64,000 nt of DNA from Shinella granuli (GTDB taxonomy: Bacteria; Pseudomonadota; Alphaproteobacteria; Rhizobiales; Rhizobiaceae). The notes below the pieces were generated by a model. That model searched no databases. It saw nothing but the letters and a program-made list of their open reading frames with translations, and was not told where the DNA came from. The position numbers and the translations under genes were made by a program. How positions within the stretch are numbered: position 1 is the stretch's first letter; every line of letters starts with the position of its first letter. Shown here in pieces: positions 43,490 to 52,598 of the stretch. The DNA lies in NCBI RefSeq assembly GCF_004341885.1, contig NZ_SLVX01000024.1, positions 1-64,000 on the forward strand, read 5' to 3'.

Positions 43490-44737
43490 TCAGTTCCATT
43501 GATGGCGGGCCGGATAGGCGCCGTTGAGGTAGTAGTTGCCGAGCAGGTGATATTTCCATCGCACCGGATCGTGCAGCGTGTGGACCCGCGCATTGCGCCA
43601 GTGCCTGTCGAGGGCATGAGCGGCGCGCGTGGCGCTCGATCCGGCGAGATCGAAGAGTTTTTCGCTCGCTTCGAGCGCGATCTCGGTGGTCAGGATCTTC
43701 GCCTCCGCGACGGCGACGGACGCCCTGGCGCTCGTCTGCGCCGTCACCGGCACGGCGTTCAGCTCATCGAGCACGGCGGCGGCGTGATGGAGAAGCGCCT
43801 GCGCCGCCTGGTACTCGGTTTCGAGATGGCCGATCTCGTGGATGATCGTCGGATCGTCGGATGCCCGTTCGAGGCCGGAATCCATCCACGGCCGCGCGCG
43901 GTCGCGCACGAAGGCCGTCGCGTCGTCGATCGCCGCGCGCGCAATGCCGGAATCGATCGCGGCCTGGATGATCTGCGAGATCGGCCCCCACAGGCCCGGC
44001 TTGTCCGCGGCCTGCCAGACCGGCAGCACCTGGATCGGCTCGACCGGCACGGCGTCGAACTCGACCGTGCCGCTCGCCGTCGTGCGCTGCCCGAAGGAGG
44101 ACCAGTCGTCGATCACCGTGACGCCCGGCGCATCGTAGCGCGCCCAGACCTGCACCGCGCGCCCCTCGTCGTCGAGGGCGCGCGTCGGGATCCAGTGCGC
44201 GAACAGCGCGCCCGTCGAATAAAAACGCCGGCCTGTGAGGCGCAGGCCGTCGGCGGTCGCGGTGATGCGCGTCGTCACGTGGTTGATCATGTTGCGTCCG
44301 CGCTCGGGGCCGGCATTGCCGATGCGCTCGCCCCGCAGGATATCGGCGTAGAAGCGCGTCTTCTGCTCTTGCGAGCCGAGATCGCGCAGCAGGGCAAGGA
44401 CGCCGAAATGGTTCTGCGGGATCTGCCCGGCCGAGGGGTCGGCGGCACAGAGGATTTCGAACACCTTCACCAGCGTGACGAAGGAAAGCTCGGGCCCACC
44501 ATACGCCTTCGGCACGGTGATGGCGCCGAGGCCGCTTGCGCTGTAGGCCTCGATCTCGTCCCAGGGCAGCAGCCTTTCCCGGTCCCGCTGTGCGGCCTGC
44601 GGGCGCAGGACGTCGGCAAGCGCCGTCGCAGCCGCGATCGCTTCCGCATCGGTGGCGATGCGCCGGGCGGATACGGTCGCAGCCGGCCGCCGCGCTGCAT
44701 CGGATCCTCTTCCGGTCGCCTTTTCGGTCTTGCTCAT
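43490..44737 (-). CDS. Acyl-CoA-dehydrogenase-fold monooxygenase, SfnB/DszC-like (paralogue 2)
   Basis: 415 residues from the ATG at 44737. It shares with its neighbour LLPWDEIEAYSASGLGAITVP, GQIPQNHFGVLALLRDLG and WRNARVHTLHDPVRWKYH. The two may handle different substrates or sequential steps, or form a mixed oligomer. Twenty bases separate it from the permease gene upstream. Confidence 0.87.
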   Translation of the reverse strand: MSKTEKATGRGSDAARRPAATVSARRIATDAEAIAAATALADVLRPQAAQRDRERLLPWDEIEAYSASGLGAITVPKAYGGPELSFVTLVKVFEILCAADPSAGQIPQNHFGVLALLRDLGSQEQKTRFYADILRGERIGNAGPERGRNMINHVTTRITATADGLRLTGRRFYSTGALFAHWIPTRALDDEGRAVQVWARYDAPGVTVIDDWSSFGQRTTASGTVEFDAVPVEPIQVLPVWQAADKPGLWGPISQIIQAAIDSGIARAAIDDATAFVRDRARPWMDSGLERASDDPTIIHEIGHLETEYQAAQALLHHAAAVLDELNAVPVTAQTSARASVAVAEAKILTTEIALEASEKLFDLAGSSATRAAHALDRHWRNARVHTLHDPVRWKYHLLGNYYLNGAYPARHQWN

Positions 44738-44757
44738 TTTCGTCTCGTTTCTGCCTG

Positions 44758-45411
44758 TCAACGGTTGCGCAGCCGGCGCACGGTATAGTCGCCGGCAAAC
44801 TGCACCAGCGTGACCATGGCGATGAGCACGATGATGACCGCGATCATGACGGTCGTGTCGAAACGCTGGTAGCCGTAGCGGATCGCCATGTCGCCGAGGC
44901 CGCCCGCCCCGACGGCGCCGGCCATGGCGGAAGCGCCGATCATCGTGACGACGGTGATCGTGAAGCCGCCGACGATGCCGGGAAACGCCTCGGGCAGCAG
45001 CACGTGGCGCACGATATGCCATTTGCGGCAGCCCATCGCCTGCGCCGCCTCGATGAGGCCCTTGTCCACCTCGCGAAGGCTGACTTCCGCGATGCGGGCG
45101 AAGAAGGGCGTCGCGCTGATCGACAGCGGAACGATCGCCGCCCACACGCCGATCGTCGTTCCGGTCAGGAACCGCGTGAACGGCAGGAGCGCCACCAGCA
45201 GCACGATGAAGGGCGTCGCGCGAAAGCCGTTGACGACGGCAGCGACCGCGCGGTTCAATCGCGGCGCCTCGAAGAAGCCGCCGGGCGCCGAGACGACGAG
45301 GAAGACGGCGATGGGAATGCCGATGACGAGCGCGATCAGCGCCGAAATGCCGACCATCTGCACCGTGTCGAGAAAGGCCAGCCAGAGGCGGTTATACATC
45401 GCTGGCGACAT
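44758..45411 (-). CDS. Methionine-type ABC transporter permease (MetI family)
   Basis: 217 residues, the standard MetI length, from the ATG at 45411 that overlaps the ATPase gene by 20 bases. Five membrane segments and the coupling loop [20 protein letters not shown]. With the ATPase at 45392 and two binding proteins it forms a methionine/organosulfur uptake system. Confidence 0.92.
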   Translation of the reverse strand: MSPAMYNRLWLAFLDTVQMVGISALIALVIGIPIAVFLVVSAPGGFFEAPRLNRAVAAVVNGFRATPFIVLLVALLPFTRFLTGTTIGVWAAIVPLSISATPFFARIAEVSLREVDKGLIEAAQAMGCRKWHIVRHVLLPEAFPGIVGGFTITVVTMIGASAMAGAVGAGGLGDMAIRYGYQRFDTTVMIAVIIVLIAMVTLVQFAGDYTVRRLRNR

Positions 45412-46525
45412 GACCGAGAATCCTTGCGCTACCGACATGGCCCTTGAGGGCTTCAAGATTGCTTTCCGAAACGCCGCGCGCCGCGACGAGCAGGGTGCCC
45501 TGGGCGTGCCCCTGGATGCGGTCGATCGTGCCGTGAAGCAGCCGGACCGATGTTCCGAGAGCCGAAGCGAGGCACGAGAGATCCGGCCCGGCACTTTCGC
45601 CGCCGGTATAATGCAGTTCGAGAACGGCCTCGCCGCCGGCAACGGGCTGCGGCTGCAGGCGCGCCGCGATGTCCTCCGGCAGGTCGCGGCTCAACGGTCG
45701 CAGGAGCGCGCGCGTCGCATCGTGCTTCGGCGCGCCGAAGACCTGCCAGACGGGACCTTCCTCGGCGATGCGCCCCTGTTCGAGAACCAGCACGTTCTCG
45801 CAGATTTCCCGGATCACGCTCATCTCGTGCGTGATGAGGATGATCGTGAGGCCGAGGCTGCGGTTGATATCCTTCAGGAGCTTCAGGATCGAGAGCGTCG
45901 TCTCGGGATCGAGCGCGGAGGTCGCCTCGTCGCACAGCAGGATTTCCGGCTTGTGCACGAGGGCGCGCGCGATGCCGACCCTCTGCTTCTGCCCGCCCGA
46001 CAGGCGCGAGGGATAGACGTTGTGTTTGCCTTCGAGGCCGACCAGCGCCAGGACTTCGTCGACCCGTTCGGCGATCTGCTTCTTCGGTACGCCGGCGACG
46101 ACGAGCGGCAGCGCCACGTTCTCCCGCACCGTCTTGGCCGAGAGCAGGTTGAAGTGCTGGAAGATCATGCCGAGGCGGCGACGCAGTTCCACGAGCGCAT
46201 CCTCATCGAACCGGCCGATGTCCTGCCCGTCCACGAGAACGCGGCCGGAGGTCGGGGTTTCCAGCCGGTTGATCGTGCGCAGCAGGCTCGACTTGCCGGC
46301 GCCGCTGCGGCCGATGATGCCGTAGACGCGACCCGCCGGGATTTCGAGATCGATATCCTCCAGCGCATTCACCGCGCCGGCCGCGGATCGATAGATCTTG
46401 CCGAGCTTTTCGAACCGGACGGAACCAGCCCCGGCGGCAGAAGCCACCCGGGTTGCCGTCGCCACCTTTTCCGTGGCCGCGCCGTGCACCGGTACGGCCG
46501 TCGTCTCCACGGTCAATGCAGCCAT
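45392..46525 (-). CDS. Methionine-type ABC transporter ATP-binding protein (MetN family)
   Basis: 377 residues. Walker A is GRSGAGKSS, the signature [16 protein letters not shown] and Walker [15 protein letters not shown]; the C-terminal 90 residues form the NIL regulatory domain of MetN, which in E. coli binds methionine for trans-inhibition. An N-terminal extension of about 35 Ala-rich residues is unusual. The start overlaps the preceding metQ-like stop by 13 bases. Confidence 0.9.
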   Translation of the reverse strand: MAALTVETTAVPVHGAATEKVATATRVASAAGAGSVRFEKLGKIYRSAAGAVNALEDIDLEIPAGRVYGIIGRSGAGKSSLLRTINRLETPTSGRVLVDGQDIGRFDEDALVELRRRLGMIFQHFNLLSAKTVRENVALPLVVAGVPKKQIAERVDEVLALVGLEGKHNVYPSRLSGGQKQRVGIARALVHKPEILLCDEATSALDPETTLSILKLLKDINRSLGLTIILITHEMSVIREICENVLVLEQGRIAEEGPVWQVFGAPKHDATRALLRPLSRDLPEDIAARLQPQPVAGGEAVLELHYTGGESAGPDLSCLASALGTSVRLLHGTIDRIQGHAQGTLLVAARGVSESNLEALKGHVGSARILGHVASDV

Positions 46526-47316
46526 GACAGTGTGTAGAGCTTGTCGTTGCCGTTATAGGCGTCGTGGATGACCTTCCGGACGGTCTCCGAATTCTGGTAG
46601 AGTTCGACCAGCTTCTTCAGCGCCGGGTCATCCTTGCGGTCCTCCTTGACGGTGAAGATGATCGAGAACCGGCGGTCGTCGATACCCGAATAGATGAGGC
46701 CCGAGCCAGGATCGAAGAGGCCGGATGCGGCGATGAAGTGGGGGTAGCCGAGCGCCAGGTCCACGTCCGCCGTGATGCGTGCGAGCTGCGGCCCCTCGAC
46801 CTCGGTGAATTCGAGGTTACGGGGGTTTTCGACGATGTCGTCCAGCGTGCCGGTGAAGCCGACGCCGTCGCGCAGCTTGATCAGGCCGGCCTTTTCGAGA
46901 AGCAGCAAACCGCGTCCCTGGTTGACCGGATCGTTGGCGATCGCCACCTTGCCGCCTTCCGGAATCGCGTCGAAGCTCTTGTGCTTCAACGAGTAGAGGC
47001 CGATGTTCGCCAGAATGCCCGGACCGATGTCGGTCAGCTTGTAGCCGCGGTCGGCGATGGCATTGTCGAGGAATGGCCGGTGCTGGAAATAGTTGGCGTC
47101 GATATCGCCGGCATCGAGCGCCACGTTCGGCGTCGTCCAGTCGGTGAACTCCACGGCCTCTACCTCGATGCCCGCTTCCTTGGCCTCCGGTATGAGCGCG
47201 GTGATGGAATCCGCATAGGCGCCCGGCACCACGCCGATCCTGATCGTGTCGGCCTCTGCCGCCGTTGCGGAAGACAGCGCCAGCGCCGTCACGAATCCGA
47301 GAGTATGCAGTCTCAT
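46513..47316 (-). CDS. MetQ/NlpA-family substrate-binding protein 1
   Basis: 267 residues. The signal peptide [22 protein letters not shown] lacks a lipobox Cys, so it should be soluble in the periplasm, unlike E. coli MetQ. Family motifs are [35 protein letters not shown] and [11 protein letters not shown]. About half of its residues match the second binding protein at 47362 by eye. Confidence 0.9.
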   Translation of the reverse strand: MRLHTLGFVTALALSSATAAEADTIRIGVVPGAYADSITALIPEAKEAGIEVEAVEFTDWTTPNVALDAGDIDANYFQHRPFLDNAIADRGYKLTDIGPGILANIGLYSLKHKSFDAIPEGGKVAIANDPVNQGRGLLLLEKAGLIKLRDGVGFTGTLDDIVENPRNLEFTEVEGPQLARITADVDLALGYPHFIAASGLFDPGSGLIYSGIDDRRFSIIFTVKEDRKDDPALKKLVELYQNSETVRKVIHDAYNGNDKLYTLSWLH

Positions 47317-47361
47317 GTAGTCGCTTCCCCGTATCGGTTGTTCTGATTGCCTTGCCGCCGG

Positions 47362-48201
47362 TCAGTTGACCTGCGCACCTTCCGTCCAGGGAAGGCTGTA
47401 GAGCTTGTCGTTGTCGGCGAAGGACTTGTGGATCTGGGCCTTCACCGCGTCGGAGGCCTGGTAGATCTCGACGAAACGCTTGACGAGCGGCGCATCCGCA
47501 TTGTCCTCGCGCGCCACGAAGCGGATCGCGAAATAGATGTCGTCGATTCCGGTATAGAGCAGCGCCTGGCCGGCGATGTCCGGAAGTCCGGCATTCACGT
47601 AGTGCGCCGGATACCCCTGGGCGAGATCGACGTCTTCGAGCGCGCGGACGAGCTGCGGCCCTTCGATCTCCACGAATTCCAGCTTGCGGGGGTTTTCGGC
47701 GACATCGTCCAGCGTGCCGCGGGCGCCGACACCCTCGCGCAGCTTGATCAGGCCGGCCCGCTCGATGAGCTGGAGGCCGCGCCCCTGATTGACCGGGTCG
47801 TTCGCCACACCGACGCGCGCGCCTTCCGGCAGGGCATCGAAGCTCTTGTACTTCGAGGAATAGAGGCCGAGGTTCGGCAGGAGGCCGACGGCGACGCTCT
47901 TCAGCTTGAAGCCGGTCTCGGCAACCGCATTGTCGAGAAAAGCCTGATGCTGGAAGTAGTTGACGTCGAGATCGCCGGCATTCAGCGCCACATTCGGCGT
48001 CGCCCAGTCGGTGAATTCGATGACCTTCACGTCAAGCCCCTGCTCGCGTGCCTCGGCCGCCGCCACTTCGACGGAATCGGCAAGAGAACCGGGCGTCACA
48101 CCAATGGTCAGCGTCTGCGCAAGTGCGAACGTGGTGGTCAGCGAGAGCGCGACCGCCGCCTTGCCCAGAAGATCGATCTTTCTCGTCAGCCAGTTTGCCA
48201 T
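47362..48201 (-). CDS. MetQ/NlpA-family substrate-binding protein 2
   Basis: 279 residues from the ATG at 48201 (GAGGTAAAGACA upstream). Signal peptide through ...TTTFALAQT without lipobox. Motifs TLTIGVTPGSLADSVE, EFTDWATPNVALNAGDLDVN and FQHQAFLDNAV parallel those of protein 1, so the two arose by duplication. It is the first gene of the operon. A second binding protein widens or splits the substrate range of one MetNI channel. Confidence 0.9.
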   Translation of the reverse strand: MANWLTRKIDLLGKAAVALSLTTTFALAQTLTIGVTPGSLADSVEVAAAEAREQGLDVKVIEFTDWATPNVALNAGDLDVNYFQHQAFLDNAVAETGFKLKSVAVGLLPNLGLYSSKYKSFDALPEGARVGVANDPVNQGRGLQLIERAGLIKLREGVGARGTLDDVAENPRKLEFVEIEGPQLVRALEDVDLAQGYPAHYVNAGLPDIAGQALLYTGIDDIYFAIRFVAREDNADAPLVKRFVEIYQASDAVKAQIHKSFADNDKLYSLPWTEGAQVN

Positions 48202-48525
48202 TGTCTTTACCTCGTGGATCATGTCTGCGGCCGGCAAGGCACCCGACCCGCGGCTCATTCAACGGAATGAACGATAGTTGATAAAATCAATCGAAAAAGT
48301 ATTCTTTTTTCAATCTTGCGCACGCGCGCGAAAATTCGTTCCGCCGCGGCAGCGTCTTCCTGAGCCCGTTGGACATGAATGAGCATGCCGGAGTGCGATG
48401 GGTGCGAACTGGCGGAACCGCGTTGCCTGAACAGTCATCCCGACGGGGCAGGCGATGTCTTGAAGGGCAATTTTTTACTTGCGGATCTTGAACCCGAAAA
48501 CCGCAAAAACCAAATCGAATTCCGT

Positions 48526-48609
48526 CAGCCGCTGACGTCAGGGCTGACCGTGCTGGAAGCGCCGTCTTTCGGCGCTCCGTATCCATGTTGCTTCAAGGAG
48601 GATATGGCT
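48526..48609 (+). ncRNA. ROSE-type RNA thermometer upstream of hsp20
   Basis: Three stacked elements precede the start codon: stem CAGCC (48526-48530)/GGGCTG (48541-48546); stem GGAAGCGCCG (48555-48564)/CGGCGCTCC (48570-48578) with a TCTTT loop; and TTGCT (48588-48592) facing AAGGAGG (48595-48601). The U(U/C)GCU-to-Shine-Dalgarno pairing is the hallmark of ROSE elements in rhizobial small heat-shock genes. At low temperature it should hide the ribosome site. Two CTTGAA boxes (48459, 48487) upstream could be part of a heat-shock sigma promoter. Nothing else is evident in 48202-48525. Confidence 0.75.
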
Positions 48610-49086
48610 ATGGCAACATCTTACGACTACGCACCACTGTTCCGCTCGAGCATCGGGTTTGACCGGATCTTCAATCTCCTGGAAAACGCACAACGCGCAC
48701 GCTCGATCAGCGACTGGCCGCCCTATGACATCGTCAAGACCGGCGATGACAGCTACCGCATCTCGATCGCTGTCGCGGGCTTCGCGCGGGACGACCTCGA
48801 CATCACGTTCCAGTCCAATCTCCTGACGGTGACCGGCAAGAAGCAGGAGGCGCCTGCCGATGGCTATCTCCATCGCGGCATCGGCGCCAGGCCCTTCGAA
48901 CATCGCTTCGAACTTGCCGACCACGTCAGGGTGAATGGAGCAGACCTGAACAACGGCCTCCTGTCGATCGATCTCGTTCGCGAAATCCCCGAGGAGATGA
49001 AGCCGCGGAAAATCTCCATCGAGAGCGCACCGGCTCTCGAACAATCGGCGACCTCCGCGCAGATCGAAGCGCAGAAGGCCGCGTAA
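48610..49086 (+). CDS. Small heat-shock protein, Hsp20/IbpA family
   Basis: 158 residues from the ATG at 48610, eight bases after AGGAGG; the ATG at 48604 is too close. N-terminal YDYAPLFRSSIGFDRIFNLL is typical of rhizobial IbpA-like proteins. The alpha-crystallin domain (about 30-130) has YRISIAVAGFARDDLDITFQ and GIGARPFEHRFELADHVRV, with the C-terminal IxI-like PRKISIE. It is a cytoplasmic holdase chaperone controlled by the thermometer upstream. Confidence 0.92.
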   Translation: MATSYDYAPLFRSSIGFDRIFNLLENAQRARSISDWPPYDIVKTGDDSYRISIAVAGFARDDLDITFQSNLLTVTGKKQEAPADGYLHRGIGARPFEHRFELADHVRVNGADLNNGLLSIDLVREIPEEMKPRKISIESAPALEQSATSAQIEAQKAA

Positions 49087-49155
49087 GACAAACGCCATCG
49101 AGAAGGGGCGCCGTCGCAACGGCGCCCGTCGACATTCCGGGTTGGGAAGGAGAGC

Positions 49156-49458
49156 ATGATGAAACCCGATATGTTCAAAGAACCCGTATCCATTCTTGTC
49201 GGCCTTGGCTTTCCGACGGAGGTCCGTTCCGTCATGGACGCCTATCGCCACCTCGTCGAATGGCCCGCAGCATGGAGAGATGCCGCGTATTCGATTGCCC
49301 TCAACGCCTGCAACGCCGCGCTGCGCGGTGAGATCGACGCGGAAACCGCACGCGGACTGTTCGCGGCCTACGCCGAAAAGCATGATCTGCTTGCGCCGGA
49401 CACCCACCTGATCACAGCATCAGGATCGCGGCGCGACCGGGATCCGCACGTTTGCTGA
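49156..49458 (+). CDS. DUF982-family small protein
   Basis: 100 residues behind GGAAGGAGAGC. The segment EPVSILVGLGFPTEVRSVMDAYRHLVEWP and the following CNAALRGEIDAETARGLFAAYAEKH match DUF982 proteins, which as far as I recall are frequent in rhizobia and have no known role. It follows hsp20 by 69 bases. Confidence 0.8.
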   Translation: MMKPDMFKEPVSILVGLGFPTEVRSVMDAYRHLVEWPAAWRDAAYSIALNACNAALRGEIDAETARGLFAAYAEKHDLLAPDTHLITASGSRRDRDPHVC

Positions 49459-49467
49459 GGTGCGCCG

Positions 49468-49749
49468 ATGATGGACAACATGGCGAAGCAGGCCGTCCAA
49501 GACGTGATGACCATGGGACCCGCCGTTCTGATGCCGCAGAACATCCGGTTTCGGCGCCCCATCGACGTCGTGGATTCGCCCGCCCTCTCCGCTCCCGACA
49601 AGCGAACGATCCTCGCGGCCTGGGCGTCCGACTATTACGCCGTCGATTCGAAACCGGCACTGCGTCAGATACCGGGAACTCCCGAGGCCGTTTCGATCGA
49701 TGACGTGCAGTCTGCACTGCAAGAGCTCGATCGCCGCTACGATCTCTGA
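49468..49749 (+). CDS. Small hypothetical protein
   Basis: 93 residues starting MMDNMAKQAVQDVMTM, nine bases after the DUF982 gene. It is charged, without membrane segment or known motif; RRPIDVVDSPALSAPDKRTI and SIDDVQSALQELDRRYD are its most structured-looking parts. It is probably co-transcribed with the DUF982 gene. Confidence 0.65.
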   Translation: MMDNMAKQAVQDVMTMGPAVLMPQNIRFRRPIDVVDSPALSAPDKRTILAAWASDYYAVDSKPALRQIPGTPEAVSIDDVQSALQELDRRYDL

Positions 49750-49781
49750 CCGTCGGCCAATCAGGCGGCCTGCTTTGTTAC

Positions 49782-49828
49782 CTTGGCAAGCCGCGTGATG
49801 GCGACCGGGTCGACAATCGCTTGCCAAG
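49782..49828. repeat. 10-bp perfect inverted repeat upstream of coxC-like gene
   Basis: CTTGGCAAGC (49782-49791) and GCTTGCCAAG (49819-49828) are exact inverted copies with 27 bases between. The repeat may be a regulator binding site or an RNA hairpin in the leader of the MHYT-LytTR gene. Its role is unknown. Confidence 0.45.
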
Positions 49829-49905
49829 CTCTCGAGGAGGGATGTACCCTCGCTTGCACAAGGAGAAAGCCGGCCCGGGGAGGAACGGGTACGGTTGGCA
49901 CGGCG

Positions 49906-51096
49906 ATGTTCGAGGAACACGATCCGTATCTCGTCGCACTTTCGGTGCTGGTGGCGATACTGGGAGGTTATACTGGCTTCGGCCTTGCGGCGCGGATCCG
50001 CAGCTCGGTTCATACCGGCCGGCGGCTGCTTCTTTCCGGAGCGGCCGGTTTTCTGGCGGTCGGCATCTGGACGATGCATTTCGTCGGCATGATGGCGGCG
50101 CCCCTGCCGCAGGATGCGGCCTATCTCGTGCTGCCGACGCTCGTCTCCTTCCTCATCTGCGCCCTTGTCGTCGGCATCTCGCTCTATTTCGTCAGCATCG
50201 GCGGTCCCTCGCGCATGCGCGTGCTCTGGGCGGCGCTGCTGCTCGGCTTCGGCATCGCCTCCATGCACTATGTCGGCATCCATGGGCTGGCGGGGCCTTT
50301 CACCATCCGCCATGATTATCCGATGGTGGCGCTGTCGCTGCTGATCGCCATCGGGGCGGCCTATGGGGGCCTGCGCATCTATATCGCGCGCCATGGCGGC
50401 CTGCGGCTGGCGCTCAGCGCCGTCGCCTTCGGCATCGCGGTGTCCGGCATGCATTATACCGCCATGTACGGCATGCATTTCGAACCCGGCCCCACCGGCG
50501 GGCATGCCATGGCCATGGATGGGCTCGCCGCCTCGCAGCAGGTCCTGTCGCTGGTCGTGGCGCTGCTCTGTTTCCTGGTCGCCGGCGGTTTCCTGCTTCT
50601 CCTCGTGCCGGAAGCGCATCTCAAGGCGGAGGCCGAGCGGCCCGATCCGTCCTTTTCCGCCGCCCGGGCGAACAGGGCGGCCCCACTGGCCGGCCTCGGC
50701 CAGTCGGCCCGGCCATTGGTCACCAAGGTGCCCGTCGACGGGGCGGACGGCATCCGGTTCATCGATGCGGCCGATATCCGCAGCGTCCGCGCCGATGCGC
50801 ATTATACGCTCGTCCATGACGGGCAGCGCGAGCGCATGTGCGCCTGGTCGATCTCGGAGATGGAAACGCAGCTCTGTCCCGAGACGTTCCTGCGCGTCCA
50901 TCGCAGCCATATCGTCGCGGTTCCGCATATCGTGCTGATGCGCAAGGAAGGGGATGGCGCGGTCGTCGAGCTTGGCGGGCCCGTCCCGCACCTCGTTCCG
51001 GTGAGCCGGACGAAGATCTCCGAACTGAAGGCGCGGCTGGGCCTCAGCCGGCGCGACGGGCCGCACCGGGACGACGCCATAGGTCAAAGTGCCTGA
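49906..51096 (+). CDS. coxC: MHYT-domain membrane sensor with LytTR DNA-binding domain (CoxC-like)
   Basis: 396 residues from the ATG at 49906. Six or seven membrane helices contain three MHYT-type repeats (MHFVGM, MHYVGI, MHYTAM), thought to bind copper and sense a diatomic gas or redox change. The C-terminal 100 residues (RFIDAADIRSVRADAHYTLV, ETFLRVHRSHIVAVPHIVLM) are a LytTR domain. CoxC and CoxH of Oligotropha have this combination, and coxC precedes coxM there as here. It is the likely one-component regulator of the cluster. The start lacks a strong ribosome site. Confidence 0.82.
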   Translation: MFEEHDPYLVALSVLVAILGGYTGFGLAARIRSSVHTGRRLLLSGAAGFLAVGIWTMHFVGMMAAPLPQDAAYLVLPTLVSFLICALVVGISLYFVSIGGPSRMRVLWAALLLGFGIASMHYVGIHGLAGPFTIRHDYPMVALSLLIAIGAAYGGLRIYIARHGGLRLALSAVAFGIAVSGMHYTAMYGMHFEPGPTGGHAMAMDGLAASQQVLSLVVALLCFLVAGGFLLLLVPEAHLKAEAERPDPSFSAARANRAAPLAGLGQSARPLVTKVPVDGADGIRFIDAADIRSVRADAHYTLVHDGQRERMCAWSISEMETQLCPETFLRVHRSHIVAVPHIVLMRKEGDGAVVELGGPVPHLVPVSRTKISELKARLGLSRRDGPHRDDAIGQSA

Positions 51097-51101
51097 CGCA
51101 A

Positions 51102-51129
51102 TTCGTGCGGGCGAAACCGCCTTTCGTGC
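51102..51129 (+). promoter_or_regulatory. Candidate LytTR operator: two direct repeats upstream of coxM
   Basis: ATTCGTGCG (51101-51109) and TTTCGTGCA (51122-51130) share seven of nine bases and repeat with a 21-base period. LytTR regulators characteristically bind 9-bp direct repeats separated by 12 bp. The next 100 bases contain a perfect palindrome, CCGGTATATACCGG (51202-51215), next to the coxM ribosome site. The coxC gene immediately upstream encodes a LytTR protein. Confidence 0.45.
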
Positions 51130-51224
51130 AGAAATCCGGCGCTGGTGCCGGAAAGCCGGCCGTCTCCTTGCCTGTCCGCTTCCCAGGGAAAATGCTGATC
51201 CCCGGTATATACCGGAGGAGACCC

Positions 51225-52088
51225 ATGATACCCGGCCCATTCCAGTTCCATCGGCCGCAATCGGTTGCCGATGCGGTGAAACTGCTCTCCACCCTCGGGG
51301 ATGAGGCGCGGCCGCTTGCCGGCGGCCACAGCCTCGTTCCCATGATGAAGCTGCGCCTCGCCACGCCCGAGCATCTCATCGACCTGCACGGCATCGGATC
51401 GCTGAAGGGCATCCGCCGCGAGGGCGACACGCTCGTCATCGGCGCCATGACCACCCAGCATGAGCTGGTGGCCTCGCCGGAGATCGCGGCGCTCGTGCCG
51501 ATCGTCAAGGAAACCTCGCTGCAGATCGCCGATCCGCAGGTGCGCTATCGCGGCACGCTCGGCGGCAACGTCGCCAATGGCGATCCGGGCAACGACATGC
51601 CGGGGCTGATGATGGCGCTCGGCGCACGCTACCGGCTGGAAGGGCCGGACGGCGCACGCGACGTCGATGCCGTCGATTTCTACCAGGGCGCCTATTTCAC
51701 CGCGCTCGAACCCGGCGAACTCCTGACCGAGATCGCCATCCCGGTCCCGCCCTCCGGCCACGGCTACGCCTATGAAAAGCTGAAGCGCAAGATCGGCGAC
51801 TATGCGACGGCCGCCGCCGCGGTGGTGCTGACGCTCTCCGCCGGCAAGGTGGCGACCTGTCGCATCGGCCTCACCAACCTGTCCGAGACGCCGCTTCTCG
51901 CCGAGGACGCCGCCGCCTGCGTGATCGGCACGACGCTCGACGAGGCAACGCTGGCCAAGGCCGCCGATCTTGCCCGCGCCGTCATGCAGCCGGCCGCCGA
52001 CGGGCGCGGCCCGGCCGAATACCGCACGCATGTCGGCGGCATCATGGTCATGCGGGCGCTGAAGCGCGCTGCTGCAAAAGCAGTATAG
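51225..52088 (+). CDS. coxM: Aerobic carbon monoxide dehydrogenase, medium (FAD) subunit
   Basis: 287 residues, close to the 288 of Oligotropha CoxM, behind GGAGGAG. FAD-binding motifs are AGGHSLVP near residue 32 and TLGGNVANGDPG near 110. It accepts electrons from the CoxS iron-sulfur clusters and passes them to quinone. It is the first structural gene, ten bases before coxS. Confidence 0.93.
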   Translation: MIPGPFQFHRPQSVADAVKLLSTLGDEARPLAGGHSLVPMMKLRLATPEHLIDLHGIGSLKGIRREGDTLVIGAMTTQHELVASPEIAALVPIVKETSLQIADPQVRYRGTLGGNVANGDPGNDMPGLMMALGARYRLEGPDGARDVDAVDFYQGAYFTALEPGELLTEIAIPVPPSGHGYAYEKLKRKIGDYATAAAAVVLTLSAGKVATCRIGLTNLSETPLLAEDAAACVIGTTLDEATLAKAADLARAVMQPAADGRGPAEYRTHVGGIMVMRALKRAAAKAV

Positions 52089-52097
52089 GAGGAAACG

Positions 52098-52598
52098 ATG
52101 GCAAAGACCCATGTGACGATGCGGGTGAACGGCAGCGAGGTCGAGGGCCTTGTCGAGCCGCGCACGCTGCTCGTGCATTTCATCCGCGAAAATCTCGCCC
52201 TGACCGGCACCCATATCGGCTGCGAGACCACCCATTGCGGCGCCTGCACCGTCGATCTCGACGGCATGTCGGTGAAAAGCTGCACCGTCTTCGCCGTGCA
52301 GGCCGAAGGTTCCGAGATCACCACCATCGAAGGCATCGCCAATGCGGATGGCACGCTCTCGGCCCTCCAGGAGGGTTTCCGCCAGATGCACGGGCTGCAA
52401 TGCGGCTTCTGTACGCCCGGCATGATCGTGCGCGCCCACCGCCTGCTGAAGGAAAATCCGACCCCGAGCGAAGAGGAGATCCGCTTCGGCATCGCCGGCA
52501 ATCTCTGTCGCTGCACCGGCTACCAGAACATCGTCAAGGCGATCCAGTACGCTGCCGCCAAGATCAACGGCACGGAGTTCAGGGAGGCTGCGGAATGA
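52098..52598 (+). CDS. coxS: Aerobic carbon monoxide dehydrogenase, small (2Fe-2S) subunit
   Basis: 166 residues. The N-terminal plant-type cluster has [16 protein letters not shown]; the C-terminal cluster uses CGFCTPGM and CRCTGY. This is the usual two-cluster subunit of molybdenum hydroxylases. Its stop overlaps the coxL start (ATGA). Confidence 0.94.
   Translation: MAKTHVTMRVNGSEVEGLVEPRTLLVHFIRENLALTGTHIGCETTHCGACTVDLDGMSVKSCTVFAVQAEGSEITTIEGIANADGTLSALQEGFRQMHGLQCGFCTPGMIVRAHRLLKENPTPSEEEIRFGIAGNLCRCTGYQNIVKAIQYAAAKINGTEFREAAE

Noticed and set aside
40922-44788. Very long plus-strand open frame (1288 codons)
   Set aside because: It is antisense to three well-supported monooxygenase genes and a permease end, its translation is rich in Arg/Asp/Ala/Gly without motifs, and such shadows are expected at this GC content.
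48379-48609. Upstream in-frame start for Hsp20
   Set aside because: The extension would translate the thermometer, has no ribosome site and no homology to Hsp20 N-termini.
52235-52594. Possible N-terminal extension of CoxL into coxS
   Set aside because: The family length (about 809 residues) and the ATGA overlap with coxS support the start at 52595.
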